Below, piece by piece: positions 22,386-29,950 of a DNA stretch of 29,950 bases (its first letter is position 1; every line of letters begins with the position of its first letter). Source of the stretch: Aulosira sp. FACHB-615 (GTDB lineage: Bacteria; Cyanobacteriota; Cyanobacteriia; Cyanobacteriales; Nostocaceae); assembly GCF_014698045.1 (NCBI RefSeq), contig NZ_JACJSE010000050.1, positions 1-29,950 on the forward strand. Reading direction: 5' to 3'. The position numbers were made by a program, and so were the translations under genes. Under the pieces are notes generated by a model that worked only from the letters and a program-made list of their open reading frames with translations, was not told the origin of the DNA and ran no database searches.

Positions 22386-25013
22386 CTAAAAATTTGATAT
22401 TGAACGCCAGTTACCTACTATTATGTATGGAGACCAATGGTATGGACTATATATAAAGTCATCATGTATCTTTTTTTGTAAAAGCGTAATTTGGGCTTTT
22501 TGAAGAGCCTCAGCAGGATTGAGTTTATTGTTTAATAACTCTTGATAAAACTGTTTCATAAGTTTAGATGTTGAGTAATCATCCACACTCCATAAAGTTC
22601 CAATAGTACTACTTACTCCTGACTGTACAGTAATTCCTGCCAATCCCAAAATAGCACGATTATCGCCCTTTGCTGTTTCACAAGCACTGAAGACTAGTAA
22701 TTCAATAGGTTTTCTATTTCTTCTTTGGAGTTTAGTTTTTAATTCATTTAAACGCAACTGCTCACCCGGTGCAGTTATAATAAAAGTCTCTGTGGGATTG
22801 GAACTAAACTGACCATGAGTTGCAATGTGAATTACAGTGTGAGAATTAGAACTGAGTTCATTTTCTAGAACTTTTTTGTTTAATTCTTTATCAAGAAGTG
22901 CTGTAACATATTTTTTTGCGTTTTGCCAAACTGTTTCAATTCCTCTTATTTCACTCTTATCTTTGCCTTTAGATTCGCCTACATATTCGATTGGGCCATA
23001 ACCAGGAATGTCTAGCGACTGTCCTGCTATTAGTCCCTTTAACTCCTTATTTTGTTGAGATACTGGTAGTTCTAAACCGGCAGATATAGCAATTGCATAT
23101 TTCTCAACTAAAAATTTATTCTCAACACTGTCATGTAAAGATGCCATCGGTATCTTTCGGAAAGACCCATCTAAAATAAACACCACAGTTTTAATTTTTT
23201 TAGGATCTAAAACTTTCTCCTGTTCAATGGGTCGGATTAACCAGTTATATACCTGTTGTGAATATAAATATAACTCTTTTTCTATAACATTTCGATAAAG
23301 CTCAGTCCGAAGTTGTTTAATTGTTTTTTCTACTGTGTCTTGATCAACATGATTATTTTTGTAATGACGTAATTCAGTTTTTGACTGGACAATTACTTCA
23401 AGTCTATTTTTGAGAATGATTGGATATATTAATATCGTTAAAGCATCCGGGTTTGTCAATTGTTCTTTATTTTGCAATTTACAACGAACAAAATTTTCAA
23501 GTTCAGCTAATCGAAGACTATCAATTGACTTCCGTGCTTCAATTAAGTTATTTTCTCCACCAATTTGTAAAAGCAAGTCAACCAACTCTCGATATAAAGG
23601 CTCTACATTATCCCTGAAAGAAAACTGCACATCGGAATTAATCGTCAGCAAATCACCACGCACAGATTTAAGTGTATTGACAGATGCTTGGTAGTTAGGG
23701 ATAGCCTCTCTTATTTCACCTTTCTCCTTCAACAAACGCCCCATCTGCCATTGCCACTGATATGCTATATCTGGCGCTTCACTAGGTTGAGCGAGGTATA
23801 GTGCTTCTTGGGTAAATTCTTGCGCTTTTTTCCAAGTTTCATCATTTAAAGATTTATTTGGAATACTATCCTGACAATTATCATCTTTCTGGATACAATA
23901 CTCATACTCATACAAACCACCAAGATTACCAAGAACGTAGGATTCCGCACGTTGATTACTGAGTTTCCTGGCTTCTTCTGTTAAGCACTCCAACTGGCTG
24001 ACAATATCCTTCCAAGAAGTCCAAAAAAGAGAGTTATTAGGCAATTGTTGTAGATAAACAAGGCTTTTAAAAAAACTAATTTGTATATAAACTTTTTCCA
24101 GACTTACAGGTAAATTAGACAATTTATCTTTCAAATTCAATAAATCATTTTCGTTGGGCACTTGCTCAAGCTCTATCATTAGACTTATACGATTTACCTG
24201 TGCTGTCAGATAAAGAATTGATAATTTTTTACTTTCTGGAATACTTTGACTAATTTCTGCGGCATTTTCATATTTTTTAAAAGCATTTTCATAATTAAAA
24301 ATAATACTGTCATATTCTTTTTTATATTCTTCCTTTGCAATAAAACTAATTTTATCTACATATTGCCAAGGTAAATAGTCATACTGCGGAGGCAATAGCC
24401 GATCGCGTTCCAAATTTCCTTTTGCTCTAAATGTATTAGCCAAACTGAGAGATATGACTGCTTCTTGATCTGGTGATACATTTTTAGCAACTTCTAAACC
24501 TTTTTCTAAAGCTTCTTGCGACTTATCTAAGTCACCAATTACACGCAAATTTTCTCCAAAGTAAAACCAAAAAACTACTTGAGTTTCGTTATTTTGATTT
24601 GTAATATTGTTTTTAATTTCTTGCCAATAAGTTAGTTCACTTTCCCCATACTTTTGTTCTAAATCATCACAAGTTAATCCGGTTGAAAAAGGAAGTACTA
24701 TTTTAATTAAAGTCTCACAAGCCGTATAATAACGCCCTTCACTCTGTAATTGTTTAATTTTATCGATTTGCTGTTTTATATCCTGTTTTTCAAGCTTTTG
24801 AGCCTCACCCAGATTTTGAGCAATTTGCCTTGCACCAGTCATTTGCGACAATACCATCGGCATTTCCACAGTCAAGATAAACATTCCTAGCAGCATCACC
24901 ACAACTAGGCGAAAGTATCCCCGGCGACTGAATAAAATTCTAGATATCCACTGATGTATCCGCCTTAAAACCGATTCCACTGCACGGAGAAGTAAAGCCC
25001 ATTTTCTTGCCAT
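22386..25013 (-). CDS. Membrane-anchored TPR-CHAT protease (caspase-like clan CD)
   Basis: An 875-residue protein. A basic N-terminus (MARKWALLLR ... RRIHQWISRILFSRRG) is followed by a single hydrophobic segment (33-52, LVVVMLLGMFILTVEMP), which predicts N-inside and the rest outside. The middle (60-500) is TPR-like (FYFGENLRVIGDLDKSQEAL; QWQWQMGRLLKEKGEIREAI). The CHAT domain occupies about 520-875. Its catalytic dyad is His733 in IHIATHGQF and Cys778 in LLVFSACETAKGDNRAILGL, followed by SGVSSTIGTLWSVDD and YHWSPYIIVGNW. CHAT proteins are caspase-related cysteine proteases, separase- and gasdermin-cleaver-like. Start ATG 25013 has AGAGGT upstream and overlaps the 3' end of the TpsB gene by 49 bp. 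Substrate unknown; the exoprotein or its transporter are candidates. Confidence 0.93.
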   Translation of the reverse strand: MARKWALLLRAVESVLRRIHQWISRILFSRRGYFRLVVVMLLGMFILTVEMPMVLSQMTGARQIAQNLGEAQKLEKQDIKQQIDKIKQLQSEGRYYTACETLIKIVLPFSTGLTCDDLEQKYGESELTYWQEIKNNITNQNNETQVVFWFYFGENLRVIGDLDKSQEALEKGLEVAKNVSPDQEAVISLSLANTFRAKGNLERDRLLPPQYDYLPWQYVDKISFIAKEEYKKEYDSIIFNYENAFKKYENAAEISQSIPESKKLSILYLTAQVNRISLMIELEQVPNENDLLNLKDKLSNLPVSLEKVYIQISFFKSLVYLQQLPNNSLFWTSWKDIVSQLECLTEEARKLSNQRAESYVLGNLGGLYEYEYCIQKDDNCQDSIPNKSLNDETWKKAQEFTQEALYLAQPSEAPDIAYQWQWQMGRLLKEKGEIREAIPNYQASVNTLKSVRGDLLTINSDVQFSFRDNVEPLYRELVDLLLQIGGENNLIEARKSIDSLRLAELENFVRCKLQNKEQLTNPDALTILIYPIILKNRLEVIVQSKTELRHYKNNHVDQDTVEKTIKQLRTELYRNVIEKELYLYSQQVYNWLIRPIEQEKVLDPKKIKTVVFILDGSFRKIPMASLHDSVENKFLVEKYAIAISAGLELPVSQQNKELKGLIAGQSLDIPGYGPIEYVGESKGKDKSEIRGIETVWQNAKKYVTALLDKELNKKVLENELSSNSHTVIHIATHGQFSSNPTETFIITAPGEQLRLNELKTKLQRRNRKPIELLVFSACETAKGDNRAILGLAGITVQSGVSSTIGTLWSVDDYSTSKLMKQFYQELLNNKLNPAEALQKAQITLLQKKIHDDFIYSPYHWSPYIIVGNWRSISNF

Positions 25014-27241
25014 GTTCTACCTCTTGATTCTGCTGATATTAAAGGAATGCCCCAATCAAAACGGGCAGTAAAATCATTACCTTGTTGCCACTGCAAACCA
25101 AGACCTAAAGAAGCTAAAGAGTTGGGACTCGGATTTGCATTACCAGAACTATTCCAACCTATACCGTAATCAACAAAAGGAACAACTTGTACAACTCCTG
25201 TATTTTTAAAAGTCTGTAAAATAGGGATTTCATATTCACCTGTTAAAAAAACGCCGTTGTCAGTTTGTAAAATATCTTGGCGATAACCGCGTACACTACC
25301 TAAACCTCCAAATACTAACTGTTCAGAAGATGCCAAGGCCCGATCTGCTAATTGAGCATTGGCGCGTAATCTAAATAATTGTTTATATTTCTCATTGCCA
25401 AAAACACGTAACCATAATGCTTGTCCTTGCCAAGAAAAAAAGCGACTATCGGGAATGACTTCATTTATTCCTGGAATCTGTTGATTGATAGTGGAATTAA
25501 AGGCATGAAAACCGAAGCTAAATTGAGAACGAAAGGCAATCACCTCTTGGGCATTTTGCCTTGTCCAGTCCTGGAAAAACCTGAGTGCAAAGATGCGCGT
25601 CACTCCATTGTCATCAGCTCCTGGCGAAAGAGGAAAAGGAATATTCAATAAAGATGTTTGACTTTCTCTCAAAGAAGCTGTCAAACCCAAGGCTACTTCT
25701 TCAAAGGTTGGTAGTGGTGTTGAATCTTTCTTTGTTGCACTCAAAATTCTGCGGCTAATGGGCTGACGCAGAGTTAATTCGTAGGAACGGGATTCTGATT
25801 CAATATCTCCACCATTTCCATCGTTATCAATGTCATCGAAGGGTGGTTCAATCACCTGATTTTGACTGTTGATATAGGCAAATGAGAGAGTTCCTTCGCT
25901 GGGATTGAGAGGGAATGTGTAACTTGCATCAAAGTTATTACTCCCATCTGTGTTTGTGTAACCCAGACTCAAGCGATCGCCTAGCCCTAGTAAATTAGCT
26001 TCTCTGAAAACTGCTCTGCGTTCAAAACTACCAACACTGGGAGCGCGACCATTATCAATGCTAAGTGCTGTATTGAAAGAGTTAGCCTCCTGAATTTGTA
26101 CATCCAAAATACTTTCCCCTGGATTTGTACCAGATGAGAGACGAGCAGATATTGATTTGATTAGTGGGTTAATTTGTAGCAGTTGTAAGGCTTCTCGTAG
26201 TTTTTCAGTATTTAATGGCTTTGATGCTGCAAGTGCTATACGCGATCGCACATACTCACGATTCAGTCTTGAACTAGCGGGTTCTGTTGTATTTTTTTTA
26301 TTTGGATCAATAAATGTAACTTTTATATCGTTTAACTCGCCTTCGATAATTCGGATAATGACAATACCTTCTCTATTCAATTGGGTTTCTTTCGGTATAT
26401 AAATAACCGCACCAGAAGTATCAAAGCCATCATCAGCATAAATTTTAGCGATAGTAGAAGATATCTGAATCAACTCTGACAATAAAAAAATTTCATGATT
26501 TGAATTTGTTTGAGAATTTTGTATAAGTTTATCCTCATTATCAGAAAATTTGCATACATAATTTTCTGGATTTTGTTCATCGTTATCCGAACTACACCTC
26601 TTATCTTTTTTTTTGTATACTATTTTCAGCTTTTTAAGCTTTTCAGCTAGTTTTGTGTTATCCTCATCCTTTAATTTTTTATATAACTTTTTCAGTAGTA
26701 GTTCTGATTTATAAACTGTGCTATTAACAAATTTTAAACTAGTGACTTTGTATGGTTTGTCTGTTTCACAAATTGCTTCTGGAATCTGAGCAGGGGAACA
26801 TGGTGATTGCTGCTGTTCAGGAGAAAGTATTGGGTTAGGAATGTTAGAAGGTAAAGTATCTGGTTGTGGTTCATTTCTTATAGTTGGTGGGACTGGAAAA
26901 GTAGGAGAAGTAACTTGAGCGACATAAATAATTGGTGAATTCCAAAATTTATATCCTACTGCATTAATTTCAAATTTTTTACTACTAAACACCTCTAATT
27001 GTTTAGAAGAATTGTCTCTAAATTCCACATCAAAATCTGTTACTAGGGAAGAGCTTACAGATGATTCTGACAATGCAAGCGGAGGAAACACTGGAGTTTC
27101 AGTGCTTGGTTTGATAATTGACAAGGAATCAAAATGACTGTTACTTGCTGATGCTGCATTAATACTAGCAGTCAAGACAAATGGACTTAAGCATAGCAAC
27201 CAGCAAATAAAGTTGTATGAGTAATTCTGATAGTGTTGCAT
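24965..27241 (-). CDS. TpsB outer-membrane transporter (ShlB/FhaC/HecB family)
   Basis: A 758-residue two-partner secretion transporter. The signal peptide is about 1-31 (FICWLLCLSPFVLTASINAA). Proline-rich linkers (about 115-165; PTFPVPPTIRNEPQPDTLPS) follow, then two POTRA domains. The second contains IAKIYADDGFDTSGAVIYIP and IIRIIEGELNDIKVTF. In the first POTRA, a charged lysine-rich insertion with Cys residues (KKKDKRCSSDNDEQNPENYV) is unusual. A 16-stranded barrel follows, with FGGLGSVRGYRQDIL at about 644-658, whose VRGY is the family motif, and the protein ends in QWNRF with a terminal Phe. AGGTAA precedes the ATG. It should export the exoprotein encoded at 14694-19478. Its 3' end overlaps the CHAT gene, so the two are likely made together. 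Confidence 0.93.
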   Translation of the reverse strand: MQHYQNYSYNFICWLLCLSPFVLTASINAASASNSHFDSLSIIKPSTETPVFPPLALSESSVSSSLVTDFDVEFRDNSSKQLEVFSSKKFEINAVGYKFWNSPIIYVAQVTSPTFPVPPTIRNEPQPDTLPSNIPNPILSPEQQQSPCSPAQIPEAICETDKPYKVTSLKFVNSTVYKSELLLKKLYKKLKDEDNTKLAEKLKKLKIVYKKKDKRCSSDNDEQNPENYVCKFSDNEDKLIQNSQTNSNHEIFLLSELIQISSTIAKIYADDGFDTSGAVIYIPKETQLNREGIVIIRIIEGELNDIKVTFIDPNKKNTTEPASSRLNREYVRSRIALAASKPLNTEKLREALQLLQINPLIKSISARLSSGTNPGESILDVQIQEANSFNTALSIDNGRAPSVGSFERRAVFREANLLGLGDRLSLGYTNTDGSNNFDASYTFPLNPSEGTLSFAYINSQNQVIEPPFDDIDNDGNGGDIESESRSYELTLRQPISRRILSATKKDSTPLPTFEEVALGLTASLRESQTSLLNIPFPLSPGADDNGVTRIFALRFFQDWTRQNAQEVIAFRSQFSFGFHAFNSTINQQIPGINEVIPDSRFFSWQGQALWLRVFGNEKYKQLFRLRANAQLADRALASSEQLVFGGLGSVRGYRQDILQTDNGVFLTGEYEIPILQTFKNTGVVQVVPFVDYGIGWNSSGNANPSPNSLASLGLGLQWQQGNDFTARFDWGIPLISAESRGRTWQENGLYFSVQWNRF

Positions 27242-27660
27242 GAGTTTACCTGAAAGGTCTAACCTCTCAAATTAGCCCCACTACAGTTGATTTCTCGAAT
27301 GTCTGCGTACCTAAGTCTTTCTATTTCAAAGCTTCGACTTTTGCAAGAATAAATTCTCTTATTTTGCCTAATAAAGTTCTGCCACATGACTAACTTATAT
27401 TTTTTGCATCTACCTTTATGTATATCTTTAGTATGCGTTTTTATAGATTTTAGCGCAATATTTCTCTTGTGGTAATTAAATAATTTCTACAAATCTCACT
27501 AGTATGATAATTTTTACTGGTTATTTGCTGTGTTTTTAACAGCATCAAATTAATTCTATGAATGCAATATGCTGATAAAAAATCTTTGTAAAAAAGAAAA
27601 CGCTAGTCTCAATAAATACTGAATAATGGTTTGAGAAAACTGAATTCTGTGCAGCATCTC
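27242..27660. other. AT-rich intergenic region upstream of tpsB
   Basis: 419 bp with no credible gene. It separates the minus-strand TpsB gene from the stop codon of the next minus-strand gene and must hold the promoter for tpsB and CHAT. A short inverted pair CAGCAT / ATGCTG lies near 27541-27575. I saw no convincing -35/-10 pair. Confidence 0.5.
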
Positions 27661-28254
27661 TTATGCCGCAACAGATTGTCTAATCCCTAACAGTGCGATC
27701 GCAGCATCAATATCAACAGCCATTCGACTGCCCCCCAACTGGCTTATTCGGCTATACCATTGACCTTGGAGATTGCACCCAAGGAAGCCCAGACGCTGAC
27801 GATTGAGGTATAGCGTAGTGCTGAAGGAAAGCCAGTCTATTTCCCCGTGTGTTAAACCGTATTTCTGACAAGCAACTTCTAATTCTTCGCTCAGGCGTTC
27901 GTTCCGTTCTCTTGGTGTTTCGGGTAATGTTGCCTTAACTTCTGCAACCCGTGTCGCAAACCAGTCTCTCTCAAACGGGAATCTTCCAGCATCAACCAAC
28001 TGTACCCATACGGTAATTCCACCTTCAATCCACAGAGTACGGATTGATTCGGGTTCTATTTGGATAATCTCGCTAATGATGTGGCGGTCACGAGATGTTA
28101 AGAAGTCTGTCGTTGGGGCGATCGCCTGCGCTTGCTCCGCAACATAATGGTTCAGTTCGGCTTGAGCAATCGCTTGTTCGTCGGGGGCAATTCTTTTGCT
28201 GTGCGTTAGACCGCAATCGGTGGGCGGTTGCTGAATGCAGATATTGTGCGTCAT
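27661..28254 (-). CDS. Plasmid protein (197 residues), paralogue of the 329-residue protein
   Basis: The N-terminus contains EQAIAQAELNHYVAEQAQAIA, matching AQSELNSHLATQAEAIA in the 329-residue protein at 12133-13122. The C-terminus (ACQKYGLTHGEIDW, RQRLGFLGCNLQGQWYSRIS, DIDAAIALLGI) matches the CQKYGF...GYTNGNWWVIKG...DAVRSLLVL end of the same protein. The middle (SEIIQIEPESIRTLWIEGGI, WFATRVAEVKATLPETPRER) is unrelated, and the two internal repeats are missing. Both proteins begin MTH and have a matching hairpin before the start. Function unknown; the modular relation suggests a plasmid family exchanging the central module. Confidence 0.7.
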   Translation of the reverse strand: MTHNICIQQPPTDCGLTHSKRIAPDEQAIAQAELNHYVAEQAQAIAPTTDFLTSRDRHIISEIIQIEPESIRTLWIEGGITVWVQLVDAGRFPFERDWFATRVAEVKATLPETPRERNERLSEELEVACQKYGLTHGEIDWLSFSTTLYLNRQRLGFLGCNLQGQWYSRISQLGGSRMAVDIDAAIALLGIRQSVAA

Positions 28255-28276
28255 AATAATATTTCCGTAAGTGGAA

Positions 28277-28325
28277 CAAAAGGCGATCGCACAAAGTTTC
28301 CGAGGCTGAGAGCGATTGCCTTTTG
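28277..28325. promoter_or_regulatory. HIP1-containing hairpin upstream of the 197-residue gene
   Basis: CAAAAGGCGATCGC (28277-28290) pairs with GCGATTGCCTTTTG (28312-28325) along 14 positions with one G-T wobble. It lies 23 bp before the start codon on the minus strand. The left arm is identical to that of the hairpin at 13157-13170 and the loop also shares TTTCC. Confidence 0.55.
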
Positions 28326-28366
28326 CTATATTTGTATTATGCTACTCTGCTAACTGATTGTCAATA

Positions 28367-28439
28367 TACTGATTAGCAGTTATTCTGTTAATTGATAGCC
28401 TGTATATTGATTGGCTGTTATTCTGTATTCAGATAGGCG
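28367..28439. repeat. Two 35-bp direct repeats upstream of a plasmid operon
   Basis: A unit beginning TACTGATTAGCAGTTATTCT (28367-28402) recurs with a period of 38 bp as TATTGATTGGCTGTTATTCT (28405-28439). The tails GATAGCC and GATAGGC also match. A flanking inverted pair CTGCTAA / TTAGCAG overlaps the first unit. It lies directly before the gene at 28450 and is probably an operator, partition site or iteron pair. Confidence 0.55.
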
Positions 28440-28449
28440 TTAATGGAGG

Positions 28450-28731
28450 TTGGAAAATCGAAAAGTGTTAGCCCTCTGGATGGAAGCATATATTGATATC
28501 TCGCAATGGTGGCCCAAGGCCGAAGATGGCAGTCCTCTATCTGTCTATGCCGTTCATCGGCAGTTTGAAGGAACGCCGAATGAGGTCACTAGGCATACCT
28601 TAACGGTCGCTCGTGATGGCAAGCTCAAGAAAGCGGATATCGATAATATAGTCAAGCTTGCCAGGATTTGTTCTCAGCTATCTGGGAATTTAGTCACTAT
28701 CAATGACATCGTGAAAATTGAGGAAGACTAA
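28450..28731 (+). CDS. Hypothetical plasmid protein, 93 residues
   Basis: The protein contains ALWMEAYIDISQWWPKAEDG, YAVHRQFEGTPNEVTRHTLT, DGKLKKADIDNIVKLARICS and ends DIVKIEED. It looks like a small helical regulator and precedes the partition-like gene, as I recall from other cyanobacterial plasmids. The start is uncertain: TTG at 28450, GTG at 28465 and ATG at 28480 are in frame, and GGAGG at 28444-28448 is too close to the TTG and rather far from the GTG. The 38-bp repeats lie directly upstream, so autoregulation is plausible. Confidence 0.6.
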   Translation: MENRKVLALWMEAYIDISQWWPKAEDGSPLSVYAVHRQFEGTPNEVTRHTLTVARDGKLKKADIDNIVKLARICSQLSGNLVTINDIVKIEED

Positions 28732-28734
28732 TTT

Positions 28735-28775
28735 TTGTGGTGATGCTTAATCAATCTCAAAGCATGACACCACAA
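28735..28775. promoter_or_regulatory. Hairpin between the 93-residue and 329-residue genes
   Basis: TTGTGGTGATGCTT (28735-28748) pairs with AAGCATGACACCACAA (28760-28775), with a two-base bulge in the right arm. It follows the stop codon of the upstream gene by 4 bases, without a T-run after it. It may be an attenuator, a processing site or a binding site. Confidence 0.45.
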
Positions 28776-28843
28776 TTCGCCTCACCCAATGTTTATCTGT
28801 AATTGGCTGTCTCGAAAATACTTTTAAATAAAAAAGGGGTGGA

Positions 28844-29833
28844 ATGCCGAAAAAACCATCCTCTAAGCAGAAAAATGATATATCTGCTCAATCGCTTGAT
28901 AACACGTTATCTATTAAATCTAAGGATGTCTTTGATGAAGACAATCCTGCTACTGCAACTATTACAGTTAATGCTGTTGAAGTACCAGAACTGACCGAGG
29001 ACGAACAAAGCGATCGCCTGCATTTGGAACGAAAAGTTGAACGAGCGTTTTTTGAGGCTGGCAAGGCACTGATGGAATTGCGTGATCGCAGGTTATACCG
29101 TTCCACCCATCGAACATTCGAGGAATATTGCAAGGACAGGTTTGGATACACCCATCGCCGAGTCAATTATTTAATAGCTGGTTCTGTGGTATTTGATAAC
29201 ATAGTGACGGGAACAAATTGTTCCCAAAATGGAGAAGTAGATGAAACGGGAACAAATTGTTCCCAAAATGAGGAAGTGAACAAAACTCGACCTAACCGCT
29301 CACGAATCCTGCCGACTAAAGAAGGACAAGTGCGCCCCTTGGCACAGCTAGAACCCCAGCAGCAGATTAAAGTTTGGCAACGGGCAGTACAGGAGGCTGG
29401 AGGTAAAGTTCCCAGTGCCAGGATCGTAACTGATGTGGTGCAAAGGATAATAGAACGTACCCAAGTACCCAACAGCTACCAAGTTGGTGAAGTCTGCCAA
29501 ATTTTAGCGAAGGACAACCCAGAACTCAGGGGTAAGAGAGGCTGTTGGTGCATAGTGGTTGCTGTCCATGAGTTCAGTTGCACCGTGAGAACTTGGGATG
29601 GCGAATTGACGGTTGGGGTGCAGCATCTCAAGTCATTCGATTACCTGCCCCAGGAATGCCAGCAGATGCAGCAGGTGTGCGATCGCATCACACGGTTGCA
29701 GGAGAGCGAGAATTTGGAAGAAGCTGGTAGGGCTATGTTGAAGTATTTGGGGGAACTGAAGCGATCATATTTGACTGATGTGGAAGAAAAGCTGCTAAGT
29801 GTGATTGAGCAAGAATATGGGGTTACGGATTGA
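28844..29833 (+). CDS. Plasmid partition- or regulation-like protein (329 residues), function unproven
   Basis: After a charged, disordered N-terminus (1-50), residues 52-110 carry EDEQSDRLHLERKVERAFFE, AGKALMELRDRRLYRSTHRT, FEEYCKDRFGYTHRRVNYLI. This looks like a helix-turn-helix of a type seen in cyanobacterial plasmid proteins. A variable segment with a 13-residue tandem repeat (TGTNCSQN units) follows. Then come ILPTKEGQVRPLAQLEPQQQ and EAGGKVPSARIVTDVVQRII, reminiscent of ParB-related proteins, and a C-terminal domain (ELRGKRGCWCIVVAVHEFSC onward). The start ATG at 28844 follows AAAAAAGGGGTGGA. A role in partition or copy-number control is inference; no ParA is seen in the window. Confidence 0.7.
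   Translation: MPKKPSSKQKNDISAQSLDNTLSIKSKDVFDEDNPATATITVNAVEVPELTEDEQSDRLHLERKVERAFFEAGKALMELRDRRLYRSTHRTFEEYCKDRFGYTHRRVNYLIAGSVVFDNIVTGTNCSQNGEVDETGTNCSQNEEVNKTRPNRSRILPTKEGQVRPLAQLEPQQQIKVWQRAVQEAGGKVPSARIVTDVVQRIIERTQVPNSYQVGEVCQILAKDNPELRGKRGCWCIVVAVHEFSCTVRTWDGELTVGVQHLKSFDYLPQECQQMQQVCDRITRLQESENLEEAGRAMLKYLGELKRSYLTDVEEKLLSVIEQEYGVTD
29209..29264. repeat. Tandem 39-bp repeat carrying a perfect palindrome, inside the gene
   Basis: GGGAACAAATTGTTCCC occurs at 29209-29225 and again at 29248-29264, with a period of 39 bp. Each is a perfect palindrome of 8-bp arms around one A. The 39-bp unit keeps the frame and encodes 13 residues twice (TGTNCSQNGEVDE; TGTNCSQNEEVNK). Confidence 0.7.
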
Positions 29834-29845
29834 TCTAATACCAAT

Positions 29846-29950
29846 TTAATATGAAGCTGCATAGAATAGAGCTTCCAGGATAAAGTTATAAGAAGAGATA
29901 GAAATTACCTGCTCAAATGTCAGTTGGTCGAAGATTTCTTGGATGCGCTC
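29846..29950 (-). CDS. Partial protein, C-terminal 34 residues
   Basis: On the minus strand an open frame enters from the window end and stops at TAA 29846-29848. It encodes ERIQEIFDQLTFEQVISISS then YNFILEALFYAASY. The strongly helical sequence looks protein-like, and 12 bp separate it from the convergent gene's stop. Too short to place; a transposase or regulator tail is possible. Confidence 0.35.
   Translation of the reverse strand, partial: ERIQEIFDQLTFEQVISISSYNFILEALFYAASY

Overview
The window looks like a stretch of a plasmid from a filamentous (Nostoc-type) cyanobacterium. The octamer GCGATCGC (HIP1) recurs, and several proteins belong to families I know mainly from cyanobacteria: a CyRepA1-type plasmid replication protein, DUF928, and a two-partner-secretion exoprotein with the NPNGI motif. 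The many small proteins around the rep gene are typical of cyanobacterial plasmid backbones. No rRNA, tRNA or CRISPR array was seen. All assignments are from reading the sequence and from memory of families; no search was run.

Layout. (1) 1-4.74 kb is mixed cargo: a broken DUF938-type methyltransferase end, a pRiA4b ORF-3-like protein, a GST-like protein with a CPYC motif, an alpha/beta hydrolase, a truncated TumE-like toxin, and a TPR protein fused to a rifampin ADP-ribosyltransferase (Arr) domain. (2) 4.8-13.7 kb is a plasmid backbone, almost all on the minus strand: the CyRepA1-like replication protein with a hairpin in its leader, a DinD/BRO-N protein, a translationally coupled trio with two duplicated helix-turn-helix proteins, a run of very small unknown proteins, a 329-residue repeat protein and an XRE repressor flanked by related inverted repeats. 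(3) 13.7-14.7 kb is regulatory or degenerate: a perfect HIP1 hairpin, TAGGTAC repeats and a small ORF with a decayed second copy. (4) 14.7-27.2 kb is a secretion and protease locus made of two convergent operons. On the plus strand are a TpsA exoprotein, a small coiled protein that may carry an effector-associated domain, a CHASE2 membrane protein and a secreted DUF928 protein. On the minus strand are the TpsB outer-membrane transporter and, overlapping its 3' end by 49 bp, a membrane-anchored CHAT-family (caspase-like) protease. (5) 27.7-29.95 kb returns to plasmid backbone: a paralogue of the 329-residue protein with the same kind of leader hairpin, then a small protein and a plasmid protein likely used in partition or regulation, preceded by 38-bp direct repeats.

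How it fits together. TpsB should export TpsA across the outer membrane. The topology of the CHAT protein (basic N-terminus, one membrane segment, then TPR-like and CHAT regions) suggests that the protease faces the periplasm, the same side as the CHASE2 sensor domain and the DUF928 protein. The locus could therefore be an envelope-sensing protease system tied to exoprotein secretion. That link is inference from gene arrangement and topology. It is the best candidate here for an undescribed system.
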